Assembly: GCA_022826805.1 (NCBI GenBank)
Contig: JAJDUH010000006.1
Coordinates: 1-32,776, forward strand
Origin: Candidatus Poribacteria bacterium
Lineage (GTDB): Bacteria; Poribacteria; WGA-4E; WGA-3G
Direction of reading: 5' to 3'
DNA: 32,776 nucleotides
Shown: one piece after another, positions 16,292-24,155 of the stretch
Numbering within the stretch: the stretch's first letter is position 1
How the letters are laid out: every line of letters starts with the position of its first letter
Notes under the pieces: generated by a model
Database searches by the model: none
What the model saw: the letters and a program-made list of their open reading frames with translations, nothing else
Told to the model about the DNA's origin: nothing
Program-made: the position numbers and the translations under genes

Positions 16292-16441
16292 TGTGATATA
16301 TAACTCCTGTAAATTGAATGGTGCAGAGTATAGCAAATTTCGGCGATGATGTCAAATTGGCGAGTCAGAAACCTGTGATTTTCCGCTGAATTTATGATAT
16401 ATTAAAGTGCATACAAAATAGAAAATTCAGTTATCTTTGCT

Positions 16442-16470
16442 TTAGCCCCAGCGGGGCGAAATGTTTATAG
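16442..16470. repeat. Palindromic repeat CCCCAGCGGGG, copy 1
   Basis: The unit TTAGCCCCAGCGGGGCGAAA plus TGTTTATAG contains an imperfect palindrome with a GC-rich centre. A second copy starts 51 bases later and a third, diverged copy is at 25046-25073. It looks like a dispersed intergenic repeat. Confidence 0.75.
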
Positions 16471-16492
16471 CAAGTATGCCTTTTCCCAACCC

Positions 16493-16521
16493 TTAGCCCC
16501 AGCGGGGCGAAATGTGTATAG
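16493..16521. repeat. Palindromic repeat CCCCAGCGGGG, copy 2
   Basis: It is the same unit as at 16442-16470 with one base change (TGTGTATAG at its end), same orientation, start to start 51 bases. It lies 37 bases before the ApeA-like remnant. Confidence 0.75.
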
Positions 16522-16557
16522 ACTTGAAATTTCAACACAACTTAGGAAAATATACAA

Positions 16558-17070
16558 ATGTGAATTAAAAAAGACTTTAAGAAATCAGGTTATTTTTGGT
16601 TACCCTCTGCTCCAGATAAAGAGTTCCCCGGAACGCTCTCAATCTCAGATGGCGGAATTATAGATTTAGAAATTGTTGAATTGTTTGAATCGGTTGGTTC
16701 GGATAGTTTGGATGGGGAACCAGCATTTTATGTCACGGATTTTAAACGAATAGTTGGGCACATTGAGACAGACGAAATTACTCTTGATAATTGCAAACCT
16801 AAGGGAGGAGGAGGTTTATATTTTAGGACCGGCTTATCGAAATCATTACTTCGTGTAGAACGCGCTTTTACGGATACGCGAAATTATCTGACGCATTATA
16901 ACCCATCTAAGGAACTGAAAGCGGCGAAAGATTGGGAATTAGAGATTATTTGTCTCAAAATAGAGGTGCTTTTTCAACTCCATTTTCTGCAACTAATAGG
17001 CTTCAGTCGAGAACAGATTGATTCCATCGTGGTTAATAGTTCTCAACTCAAGAGGAAATGCGTTTTGTGA
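16558..17070 (+). pseudogene. ApeA-like HEPN abortive-infection gene, decayed
   Basis: An ATG at 16558 with AGGA ten bases upstream is followed at once by TGA. Past this stop the frame is open to 17070. It begins IKKDFKKSGYFWLPSAPDK and PGTLSISDGG, which match the ApeA N-terminal domain pattern, and runs to HIETDEITLDNC. It then jumps to TGLSKSLLRV and RNYLTHYNP, the HEPN RNase motif (R-x4-H) of the C-terminal domain. Intact ApeA-type proteins are several hundred residues long, so a large middle part is missing. ApeA acts as an anti-phage abortive-infection protein. The nonsense codon and the deletion together indicate a dead gene. A TTG at 16681 could still start a 129-residue HEPN-containing product. 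Family call is from motif memory. Confidence 0.65.
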
Positions 17071-17187
17071 AGAGCGCGGTTGGAAACCTCGTTTACGAAA
17101 AAATAACGTGAAAAGTCGTTTGATATAGGTCACATCAGACCATTTGACACTTCTACCCGCTTTGCCGCGCGAAAAGGGAGCAACATC

Positions 17188-18423
17188 ATGTTCAGAAGTT
17201 TAAATTTCAAAGTTTTGTTTTATAGTCTATCCATTTTCGTTTTTCTACTTACACTATCGGGCATTGAACTCCGAGCGGAGGAGCACACTTCCGAACAGCA
17301 AACATTAAAAATTGCTGCTTGGAACATAGACGCATTTGGGTACAGAGGCTTTGAACGTAGTGATACGGACTTAAAAGATATTGCAAAAATCCTCTCTCAA
17401 TATGATCTCATCGCAATCACAGAGTTGATGGATAAAGAGATTAAACTGTCTGAAGAAGGGAAAGTTGAAGGATCGAGAGAAAAATCAGATTTCCTAGAAC
17501 TCCTTGACTACCTTCCAGGTTATGATTATAGAGTTAGCCAGTTCGCTGGATATGGCTATAATAGGGGGAAGGAGTGGTACGCTTTTCTGTTCAAAAAGGA
17601 AGTTGCATCCAAGAAATTTGAAGTCCTTGAACCTCCACAACTTTATCCCGATCCAGAACGCAAATTTAGTCGCGATCCATGCTGGGCAACCTTCCGGGTC
17701 GGAAGTTTTGATTTCACCGTTATAGTCGTTCATATCCACTTCACCGATAGGAAAAAAAGAAGAGACGAGGTTAGAGAGTTGAAAAACGTATATGATACGA
17801 TCCAAGGCATGGACCCGCAGGAGAATGATATTCTACTTGTAGGGGACTTTAACCTAGATCCCGACGATAATGCTTTCGGTCCACTCAAGGAGATTGAAAC
17901 CTTGAGAGAACTCTTTTATAGGAAAAACGGTTGTAAATCCACCAGTGCCCAAGCGAAGCCACTTTACGACAATATCCTTTTCGATGCTAAGTACCTTGAT
18001 CATGAGTACGCCAACAACTGCGGCATCTATCTATTTGATCTTGACGAACCCTACGATCTCAAATGTTGTGAGGAGACAGTTGAGAAAAAGGATGTTCCCG
18101 ATGGTAATAAGGAAAAATTCAAAGGGATCAGCAATCATTATCCTGTCTGGGCAGAGTTCAGAATAGATCGTGGAGATGACGACTCCATCGATAATACCAG
18201 TAGTGATGCTGATAGCGATGCGGGTGCCATCAACAACGATCCTGAAACCATCGAACCCGATTCCCAATCGGAGTCAAGTGAAATTGTCTACGTTACGTCA
18301 ACTGGGAAAAAATATCATCGCGCCAGCTGTAGATACGTACGGTCCCGCGAGACTTCTACGATCTCACTATCAGAAGCCAAGCAGAAGTACGATCCCTGCT
18401 CAGTGTGCGACCCACCACAGTAG
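17188..18423 (+). CDS. Secreted endonuclease/exonuclease/phosphatase-family protein
   Basis: The 411-residue protein has a signal peptide (1-30, ending ELRA) and a DNase I-like fold: AAWNID (43-48), AITEL (Glu79 as the metal ligand), a VVHIHF strand, GDFNLDP and SNHYPVW, which replaces the usual SDH-type motif with SNH. After this domain (to about 330) comes an acidic Asp/Ser/Asn linker and a C-terminal segment KYHRASCRYV ... CSVC, a His/Cys pattern seen at the ends of some secreted nucleases and likely to bind zinc. The start has GGGAG seven bases upstream. It probably cleaves extracellular nucleic acid or a phosphoester; specificity is not readable. The small gene at 18432 follows after eight bases and may be co-transcribed. 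Confidence 0.85.
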   Translation: MFRSLNFKVLFYSLSIFVFLLTLSGIELRAEEHTSEQQTLKIAAWNIDAFGYRGFERSDTDLKDIAKILSQYDLIAITELMDKEIKLSEEGKVEGSREKSDFLELLDYLPGYDYRVSQFAGYGYNRGKEWYAFLFKKEVASKKFEVLEPPQLYPDPERKFSRDPCWATFRVGSFDFTVIVVHIHFTDRKKRRDEVRELKNVYDTIQGMDPQENDILLVGDFNLDPDDNAFGPLKEIETLRELFYRKNGCKSTSAQAKPLYDNILFDAKYLDHEYANNCGIYLFDLDEPYDLKCCEETVEKKDVPDGNKEKFKGISNHYPVWAEFRIDRGDDDSIDNTSSDADSDAGAINNDPETIEPDSQSESSEIVYVTSTGKKYHRASCRYVRSRETSTISLSEAKQKYDPCSVCDPPQ

Positions 18424-18431
18424 GGAACAAG

Positions 18432-18648
18432 ATGGTCATTAATGAAATCCGCTCACTCTACCAAGACGAAAATGACCTCCTTCGCACCGTCACCAAGCGT
18501 ATCTACGAGGTGTGGGATGCTGAACACGAGCAGTGGCATCTGAAAAAAAATAGAATATATCTTCGAATATCCGGAGTTTCCAGTGCCCTCAGATAATGTT
18601 GAGGGAGCGGTTCAAACTCGGCACGGCTGGCTGATTCCGCCGGAGTAG
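18432..18648 (+). pseudogene. Small gene with +1 frameshift at an A8 run
   Basis: From ATG 18432 (AGGGAAC upstream) the frame encodes MVINEIRSLYQDENDLLRTV and on to EQWHLKK, then meets eight As at 18543-18550. If one A is removed the reading continues KIEYIFEYPEFPVPSDN to HGWLIPPE and a TAG at 18646, giving 71 residues. Without the shift it ends in unrelated residues at 18596. I do not recognise the family. It may be a decayed gene, a homopolymer sequencing error, or a slippage-dependent gene. It starts eight bases after the nuclease stop codon. Confidence 0.5.
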
Positions 18649-18717
18649 GAGTTGATCACTGAGGAATGGGTGGTATACGTGGTACAGTTATAAGTCCTGG
18701 TTCAGACAGCAGTGTGC

Positions 18718-20646
18718 TTAAGGCGACCAGAGGACGTACGTCGGCATATCAAACAGCGTACCGATGAGTGCCCAGCCTCCTACAAACACATAATCGCCCA
18801 TCACGAGACCTAAAAAGAATGGGATTGCCCGTTGGTGTGCGCGTAAACCGAAGATCGAAACGATAACGAACTTTATCATCCAACCGAGGTAGACGGAGAA
18901 CCAGAAGTCCGCAAGCCCGCCCCACGTTGCAGCTGTCATCACATATCCGATCGGATGGAAGGGCCACCACATAAATTTATGCCGGAGAAAGTAGAGAATC
19001 CACGTCATCGCTGCGCCGATACCCATGGATTGTGTCCCGTCCCAATTCGGACCGGTCGGATTGTTAAGCCACCGTTCTAAGCGCCTGCCGAAAACCTCGT
19101 TGCCGATACCGACGACATAGCCATGCACCGCCAGGGCACCTGTTTCATAGAGCAGATAAAGGAATGCCCAAAACGAAGCGAGTGTCCCGATAATGATCGA
19201 GAACATCATCACCCAGACCAGTTTTCGACTGTTTATGCCTGCACGTTCGGCGAGTTTGAATCCCTCCAATTGATTTGGCATTGGGTGCGAGACGTTGAGG
19301 CGATTAAGCCAGTAGTAGAAGGAGATGATAGTGAGATTGCCGGTCCCGACGAATCGTGCGCCAAAGGTAACCACCATCAACCGTGCTGGATCGAGGGCGA
19401 GAATCTCGTGCGATGGGGGACCGAATTCAGCACGGACGCGCGTTACACCGATTGCCATCACGGTGAAAATGACAATAAAGCCGAACACACCGCCTAAGGA
19501 CATGCCTGCTTTCACCGAAAATAGCGTGAGCCCGATGCTCCCGAGGATTAACCCGATGACGGCAACACGGTAGGACATCGGTTCATTTGAGTCATCAAAA
19601 GCTTTTTTACTTGCGAAGCAATTCTGGATAACAGCCCAGAGATGTCTTCGAGTCCCCCACAACGCGAGCGCACCGACGGCAAGCCATGCCCCGCCTGCTC
19701 GCTCCGCAAAATAGAGTTCACCTTCACCCATCATTCCCATACGAATAATCCGCTCCGCTTTGCCAAATAGGTAGAAAAACCACGCCGACATTGAGATGTC
19801 CAACGGCACGAAGAATGTAAGTCCTATAATAAAGGGGAAGATGGATAGAGGGAGCCACCCAACAGCATTCCACGGTTTGTCTGTGAATAGGTGTTGGATA
19901 GAATAGGAACTGAGTTGGATGGCGGGGATTTGCGGAAATAGGTAGCTCAATCCTACGAGGGTTTCAATACCCGCTGCAACCGAAAAGCCTATCCACATCG
20001 TACTGTTTCTGAAAAAACTTTTCCGTCCCTGTGCCATCTGGAGTGGTAGTTGGATGATCGGATACGCCAACTTTTCACGTTCTGTCCACTGAACGCGGAT
20101 GATGCTATTGAGACATATCAGTGTGAACCAGACGAGTGCGACGAATCCTGTCCAGACCAGAATTGGCACCATCCAACCGCGTAGATGCTTCGGGAGGTAA
20201 AAGCTTAAACCCCCTTTAAAGTAAGCATCCAGTGCGTAGTCCTCAGGCACAAACCACATCGGGATATAACGCCAGAAGAGCGATGACCATTCGTTTTCGA
20301 TGGTAGCGAACCGGAACGGGTGCGCCAGCGTTCCAATCAGGAAGGTCATCATCGAGTGTCCACCGATGGTTGATACCATGACAACCATGATGTAGATAAC
20401 GAGGAGTTCCTGTGTGGTGAGTGCAGTGCGGGGTGAAAGTTTTTTCCAAGCGAGGTTAAAGCCAATGACGGCGAAAAGGGTAAAGACTGCGTTGAAGAAG
20501 AGCGAAACGAAGTTGAGGAGGAATTGCGGCTGAATCATCTCAGCCGCATAGGCAAGCCAGTAGGCGTTCCCAATAATGAGAACTGTCCCAATGAAAAGGG
20601 ATCGAAAGGTAATTCCAGATGTGAAGGAGCCGTTAGAATTTGACAT
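18718..20646 (-). CDS. Large multi-span membrane protein (DUF6785/DUF6784-like)
   Basis: The 642-residue protein has about 12-14 predicted membrane helices, starting near residue 14 (LFIGTVLIIGNAYWLAYAAE). Between helices it has TQELLVIYIMVVMVSTIGGH, a large polar loop with WRYIPMWFVPEDYALDAYFK, and REKLAYPIIQLPLQM. This pattern is the one I associate with DUF6785 family proteins, common in Poribacteria, Planctomycetes and related groups and distantly like oligopeptide transporters. The function is unknown; transport is an inference from topology. No strong ribosome-binding site precedes the ATG. The upstream gap to the methyltransferase is 42 bases and contains a dispersed repeat. Confidence 0.75.
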   Translation of the reverse strand: MSNSNGSFTSGITFRSLFIGTVLIIGNAYWLAYAAEMIQPQFLLNFVSLFFNAVFTLFAVIGFNLAWKKLSPRTALTTQELLVIYIMVVMVSTIGGHSMMTFLIGTLAHPFRFATIENEWSSLFWRYIPMWFVPEDYALDAYFKGGLSFYLPKHLRGWMVPILVWTGFVALVWFTLICLNSIIRVQWTEREKLAYPIIQLPLQMAQGRKSFFRNSTMWIGFSVAAGIETLVGLSYLFPQIPAIQLSSYSIQHLFTDKPWNAVGWLPLSIFPFIIGLTFFVPLDISMSAWFFYLFGKAERIIRMGMMGEGELYFAERAGGAWLAVGALALWGTRRHLWAVIQNCFASKKAFDDSNEPMSYRVAVIGLILGSIGLTLFSVKAGMSLGGVFGFIVIFTVMAIGVTRVRAEFGPPSHEILALDPARLMVVTFGARFVGTGNLTIISFYYWLNRLNVSHPMPNQLEGFKLAERAGINSRKLVWVMMFSIIIGTLASFWAFLYLLYETGALAVHGYVVGIGNEVFGRRLERWLNNPTGPNWDGTQSMGIGAAMTWILYFLRHKFMWWPFHPIGYVMTAATWGGLADFWFSVYLGWMIKFVIVSIFGLRAHQRAIPFFLGLVMGDYVFVGGWALIGTLFDMPTYVLWSP

Positions 20647-20672
20647 GCTTGGATAGCTTAATGGTTGTCGGT

Positions 20673-20689
20673 TTTCAGTCTTCAGTTAT
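20673..20689 (-). repeat. Dispersed repeat, short inverted copy
   Basis: TTTCAGTCTTCAGTTAT is the exact reverse complement of 23268-23284 (17 of 17). It lies in the gap between the membrane protein and the methyltransferase and touches the latter's stop codon. The longer copy is at 23215-23315. Confidence 0.6.
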
Positions 20690-22065
20690 TAGTCAATACC
20701 TTTGTCTTTCAACTTCTGAATCATCTGTTCCTGGGTCCCGTTTCCTTTCATTGAATTGCACGCCCCGCACAACAGTTGCAGATTATCAGAAACATCCGTT
20801 CCCCCTTTGGATTTCGAGAGAATGTGGTTGATAGTCATATTGCGGAAGGGGAATGAAACTTGGCAACCGTTGCATTTCCCTTCCTGAAGTCCGAATAACT
20901 TGTGTTTGTGAGTGCTATCCTGTTTGTAGGATTTGGAATTAGGATTATCAGTTCGATGGATAATCTCTTTGATGATACCGTATTGTTCAAGACGCATCTG
21001 GACGAGTTCAAAAGATTTTGGGCTTAAATCAATACCTATCCATCGACGTTGCAGGCGTTCAGCGGCGATGCAAGTCGTAGCGCATCCACAGAAAGGATCC
21101 AGCACTATGTCTGTGGTGTTACTGCTTGCTCGAATGATTCGCTCTAAAAGTGCGAGTGGTTTCTGCGTGGGGTATCCGATCCGTTCTTTACTTTTTGCTG
21201 TCAAATTGGGAATATCTGTCCAAATATTGTTGAGCGTTTTCCCTTTTTGTTCGTCAAGATACCGCTTATATCGTGGGACGTTTCCGGGACGTATTTGCAC
21301 AATACGTCCTGATTGGATTTCTTTCAGCATTCGTGCTTTTGCCCAGCGCCACGTTCTGGTTACACCCATGAGTTCGTAAGTAAGATGAGAATTAGGGTCT
21401 TGGACTTGCGCGGTTAGGGAAGTATACGAGACAAAGCGTCCAGTGTCGGGTTCGACGTAACAATATTGTTTCTTGGTTTTTTCGTCCAAATTCGCCATGT
21501 CGTAAGGAATCGTGACAGCCTTCGGATTCCAAATGAACGAGTTGGTTTTTGAATATCGGAGGATGGTGTCTGAATCTCGTGCAAGTCCTTTCTTGAGATT
21601 TCCTTTACTGGTCACTGCCCGTTGCCAAATAATCTCGTTTCTAAAGTTATCTTTCCCGAAAATGCTGTCCATCATCATTTTGAGATAGTGGTTTGCGTTG
21701 TCATCACAGTGTAGATAGATGGTTCCCGTCGGTTTCAGGATTCGGTGCATCTCGATCATTCGGATGCTCATCATGATCAGATAGGCTTTCATAGCCTTCC
21801 CGTGACTAAACTCAGCGGCACTAATAGTGTGATAGAGTTCGGGTGCCTTTTCTGCCAGTTCACCGTGGAATGCGTTATCTAAATCCTCAAGTGTCCAAGT
21901 GTCTTTGAAGGCTGCGCCTGCAGCTTCACTGCTTATCGGTGCTTCGTAGGTCCGATTGGAGTTGAAAGGTGGGTCGAGATAGATCAAGTCTATGGTATCT
22001 GTGTCAAGACCGCGTAGAATATGAAGATTATCGTTTTCAAAGATAGTTCGGTTCTCGACATTCAT
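20689..22065 (-). CDS. DNA methyltransferase fused to HNH nuclease domain
   Basis: The 458-residue protein has a beta-class amino-methyltransferase: catalytic DPPF (31-34, in LIYLDPPFNSN) first and the SAM-binding DPFCGCATT and RRWIGIDL near 325-345 later. This order is typical of N6-adenine or N4-cytosine enzymes. The motif reads CATT, where most relatives have a glycine instead of the alanine. From about residue 390 it carries an HNH domain: CNGC, NHILSKSKGG (His414), NLQLLCGACNSMKGN. The C-terminal domain could make it a single-chain restriction-modification enzyme, or a non-specific nuclease added to a solitary methylase. GAGG lies about 14 bases upstream of the ATG. No separate restriction or specificity gene is adjacent. 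Confidence 0.88.
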   Translation of the reverse strand: MNVENRTIFENDNLHILRGLDTDTIDLIYLDPPFNSNRTYEAPISSEAAGAAFKDTWTLEDLDNAFHGELAEKAPELYHTISAAEFSHGKAMKAYLIMMSIRMIEMHRILKPTGTIYLHCDDNANHYLKMMMDSIFGKDNFRNEIIWQRAVTSKGNLKKGLARDSDTILRYSKTNSFIWNPKAVTIPYDMANLDEKTKKQYCYVEPDTGRFVSYTSLTAQVQDPNSHLTYELMGVTRTWRWAKARMLKEIQSGRIVQIRPGNVPRYKRYLDEQKGKTLNNIWTDIPNLTAKSKERIGYPTQKPLALLERIIRASSNTTDIVLDPFCGCATTCIAAERLQRRWIGIDLSPKSFELVQMRLEQYGIIKEIIHRTDNPNSKSYKQDSTHKHKLFGLQEGKCNGCQVSFPFRNMTINHILSKSKGGTDVSDNLQLLCGACNSMKGNGTQEQMIQKLKDKGID

Positions 22066-22109
22066 TGGATTTCTCGTTGCCTCATTAGAGGTGTTTAAAA
22101 GCAGAATAA

Positions 22110-22132
22110 GGCGCGCCTATAAAGGGCGCGCC
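22110..22132 (-). terminator. GC-rich stem-loop after LamG gene
   Basis: Two GGCGCGCC octamers (22110-22117, 22125-22132), each followed by TATAAA, form both a 15-base tandem repeat and an 8-bp stem with a 7-base loop. On the minus strand it lies 18 bases past the LamG stop and is followed by TTATTCTGCTTTT, so it can act as an intrinsic terminator. Confidence 0.5.
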
Positions 22133-22150
22133 TATAAAATGCGTGGTGTC

Positions 22151-22945
22151 TTATTGACCTGCTTTAATTTTGCCCCATGTCACGGCGAGTTTGCCGTTGG
22201 GCTCGACGGCGAGTCCTGTATCAGATTTGAAGTTCTGGTTGACTTCGGCTTCGTCAAGGACTCGATCATAGACGCTGAATTCGTCAATGATCCCAGTGAA
22301 AACACCAAATTCACCATCGGCTCTACCATCTAAACCGATGAAGAGGAAAATTTCCGCCCAATCATCCTCAGGGAATTGAGCAAGATTGAGTACACCTTCG
22401 GTTGTCTCTTTCCCATCAACGAAGAATAGGACTTTACTATCGCCCGGTATTCCTGCAACAGCGATGTGATGCCATTTGTTGTCGTCAACGTTGTTTCCTG
22501 CATCTTCGACGTTGCCTACCCAACCGGTGTCCATATTAAGAACACCGTTGCGAACCCATAATGTTTTGGGACCCTTATCGTCAGTACCGGGACCGCCAGT
22601 CTTGGCACAGATTACGCCTGGGCCGGAACTGTCGGTTTTTATCCATGCCGACCAAGTGAAATCGACGTTGAAGTCAAATGCTTCCGGGCTATCAATTTCG
22701 ACGAAGCTTGTCTCGTCTCCGTCGAATTCTAAAGCATCGCCGATTTTGCCAGCGACCTTTTTCGGACTCCCTTGGATAGTGCCGTTGTAATTGCCGGTAC
22801 CATCCTTAACGGTTTTTCCGTCGATATTGTTGGCATCAAAGCTCCAATAGCTGACCAGTCCATCTTCAACAATTTGGGCGGGGAGGTAGGTAGCAATTAA
22901 TGTGATAGCAAGCGTGAAAAGCACAAAAATAGCCTTTTGTAGCAC
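22151..22945 (-). CDS. Secreted LamG-domain protein with C-terminal TWG tag
   Basis: The 264-residue protein has a signal peptide (about 1-24) and a LamG/concanavalin-like jelly roll: LVSYWSFDANNIDGKTVKDG, then ALEFDGDET, FTWSAWIKTD, KWHHIAVAG, VLFFVDGK and GIIDEFSVYDRVLDEAEVNQ. LamG domains bind carbohydrate or protein outside the cell. It ends with LAVEPNGKLAVTWGKIK plus three residues, a C-terminal peptide shared with five other secreted proteins in this window. A stem-loop terminator lies after its stop. It has no catalytic residues that I can see. Confidence 0.9.
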   Translation of the reverse strand: MLQKAIFVLFTLAITLIATYLPAQIVEDGLVSYWSFDANNIDGKTVKDGTGNYNGTIQGSPKKVAGKIGDALEFDGDETSFVEIDSPEAFDFNVDFTWSAWIKTDSSGPGVICAKTGGPGTDDKGPKTLWVRNGVLNMDTGWVGNVEDAGNNVDDNKWHHIAVAGIPGDSKVLFFVDGKETTEGVLNLAQFPEDDWAEIFLFIGLDGRADGEFGVFTGIIDEFSVYDRVLDEAEVNQNFKSDTGLAVEPNGKLAVTWGKIKAGQ

Positions 22946-23009
22946 GGTTTTTCTCCTTTGGTTTGTTAAATTAAGTATGGGAAGCCCGCAAGCGAACGCC
23001 TAACACCTT

Positions 23010-23177
23010 CTATCCTCTAAAAATTTGCCTGAGGATTAGATAGGCACCGCCAACAACAATAACGAATAAAGCGACGGAAAATATAAAGGCAAAGATTGCT
23101 TGCAGAATTTGGAACAAAATCAGGACACCCACGATGAAAATGAGGATCCCGAAGATGATAAGTAGAATTGTTCCCAT
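23010..23177 (-). CDS. 55-residue hydrophobic membrane protein
   Basis: From ATG 23177 the frame encodes MGTILLIIFGILIFIVGVLI and on to GGAYLILRQIFRG, with two closely spaced hydrophobic helices. It resembles small predicted membrane proteins, but I do not recognise a family. No good ribosome-binding site precedes the ATG. Support comes from uninterrupted hydrophobicity and a basic C-terminus, so this is a moderate call. Confidence 0.5.
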   Translation of the reverse strand: MGTILLIIFGILIFIVGVLILFQILQAIFAFIFSVALFVIVVGGAYLILRQIFRG

Positions 23178-23214
23178 ACGTTAGTGTGTGGATATTAATC
23201 CACGTTGTAAGTGG

Positions 23215-23315
23215 TTGTAGTTATCAGTTAAAGAAGACTCTGGTTGAATAGAACCCTCTTGTTACCGATAACTGAAGACTGAAAGCCTGCGCAGCAGGCG
23301 AACTGATAACCAGTA
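23215..23315. repeat. Dispersed palindromic intergenic repeat
   Basis: The segment begins with TAGTTATCAGTT, and near its end has AACTGATAAC, its partial complement, plus the inner stem GCCTGC-GCA-GCAGGC (23285-23299). The 17 bases at 23268-23284 recur inverted at 20673-20689. It fills most of the gap between the small membrane protein and the next secreted protein gene. Confidence 0.6.
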
Positions 23316-23322
23316 AACTATA

Positions 23323-24096
23323 TTAATAGCGCGATTTGAGCACGCCCCAGACTGTTGGAAGTTTGCCTGTTGCCTGAACAGCAAGGACTTCATCGGGTGT
23401 GCATTCGTCGGCGGTTTCGCAAATTGCCCAATTGTCGAAGGAGACAATGGTTAGGGCGGGTGCTCCTCTGCTTGAACCACCGTTAAGCCCGACTTGACCG
23501 CTTTCCGGTCTGACATTTCCAAAGTCGAGTTTACTTTCGAGAAGCCAGTCTTTGGGTTCATCTTTACCATCTTCCCAGATTTTACCGGTAAATCCTTTGT
23601 CTGATATTTCCGCTTTCATCCAGTACCATTTACCGAGTTCTACCTCACCGAATGGAGGTTTGGTATCGTTCTGTTTCCATGCAAGATGGTCGTTAAGAAA
23701 CTCCATGTTAGTAAGAAAGTGATGAATCAAAAACGCGTAACCGGAGGCATCGCCTGGATCGAGGCGAAATCCGAGTCCACACCGGGCAAGGTCCCCATCT
23801 CCCCAGTCATCGACGCGAATCATGACTAAGCCGGTATGCGGTTCCGGAAACCCACCATCTAAGACGAGGTAGGTGTGATCGCCTGGGGATTCGTGGGTTT
23901 GGCTGATAACGCCACCTTTTTCCACCCAATCGCCCTCATGGTTTTTGAATTCATATTTGCCATCAATTTTTCCATCTTCAAAATCGTCAAGGTATAAAAC
24001 CTCACCGAAACTGCTGGTCGTCCAAATAAAAATGACGGTACACATCACTGTGAAGAGGAAATATTTGTGGATAGATTGATTTTTAAGGATATGCAT
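23323..24096 (-). CDS. Secreted concanavalin-fold protein with C-terminal TWG-like tag
   Basis: The 257-residue protein has a signal peptide (about 1-31, ending SSFG) and a beta-sandwich beginning VLYLDDFEDGKIDGKYEF. WVEKGGVISQT, YAFLIHHF and VELGKWYWMKAEI suggest the DUF1080/3-keto-disaccharide-hydrolase type of fold rather than LamG. No obvious catalytic set is visible. The C-terminus, LAVQATGKLPTVWGVLK plus three residues, matches the tag of the LamG proteins. GGAGG lies upstream of the start. A carbohydrate-binding role outside the cell is plausible. Confidence 0.8.
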   Translation of the reverse strand: MHILKNQSIHKYFLFTVMCTVIFIWTTSSFGEVLYLDDFEDGKIDGKYEFKNHEGDWVEKGGVISQTHESPGDHTYLVLDGGFPEPHTGLVMIRVDDWGDGDLARCGLGFRLDPGDASGYAFLIHHFLTNMEFLNDHLAWKQNDTKPPFGEVELGKWYWMKAEISDKGFTGKIWEDGKDEPKDWLLESKLDFGNVRPESGQVGLNGGSSRGAPALTIVSFDNWAICETADECTPDEVLAVQATGKLPTVWGVLKSRY

Positions 24097-24155
24097 TGGG
24101 ACAAACCTCCTCCAAAGTTGGTTTATTTATTGGTGTCGAGCGTGGAAGTGTATTC

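Noticed and set aside
18170..18442. Overlapping 90-codon frame at the end of the nuclease gene
   Set aside because: It overlaps the acidic linker and cysteine tail of a clear gene and has no start signal.
22110..22132. GGCGCGCC pair as a restriction or replication site
   Set aside because: A stem-loop after the LamG stop explains it better; nothing links it to modification or an origin.
23010..23177. Small hydrophobic protein as a type I toxin
   Set aside because: It has two helices, no antisense RNA promoter that I could see, and no toxin family match.
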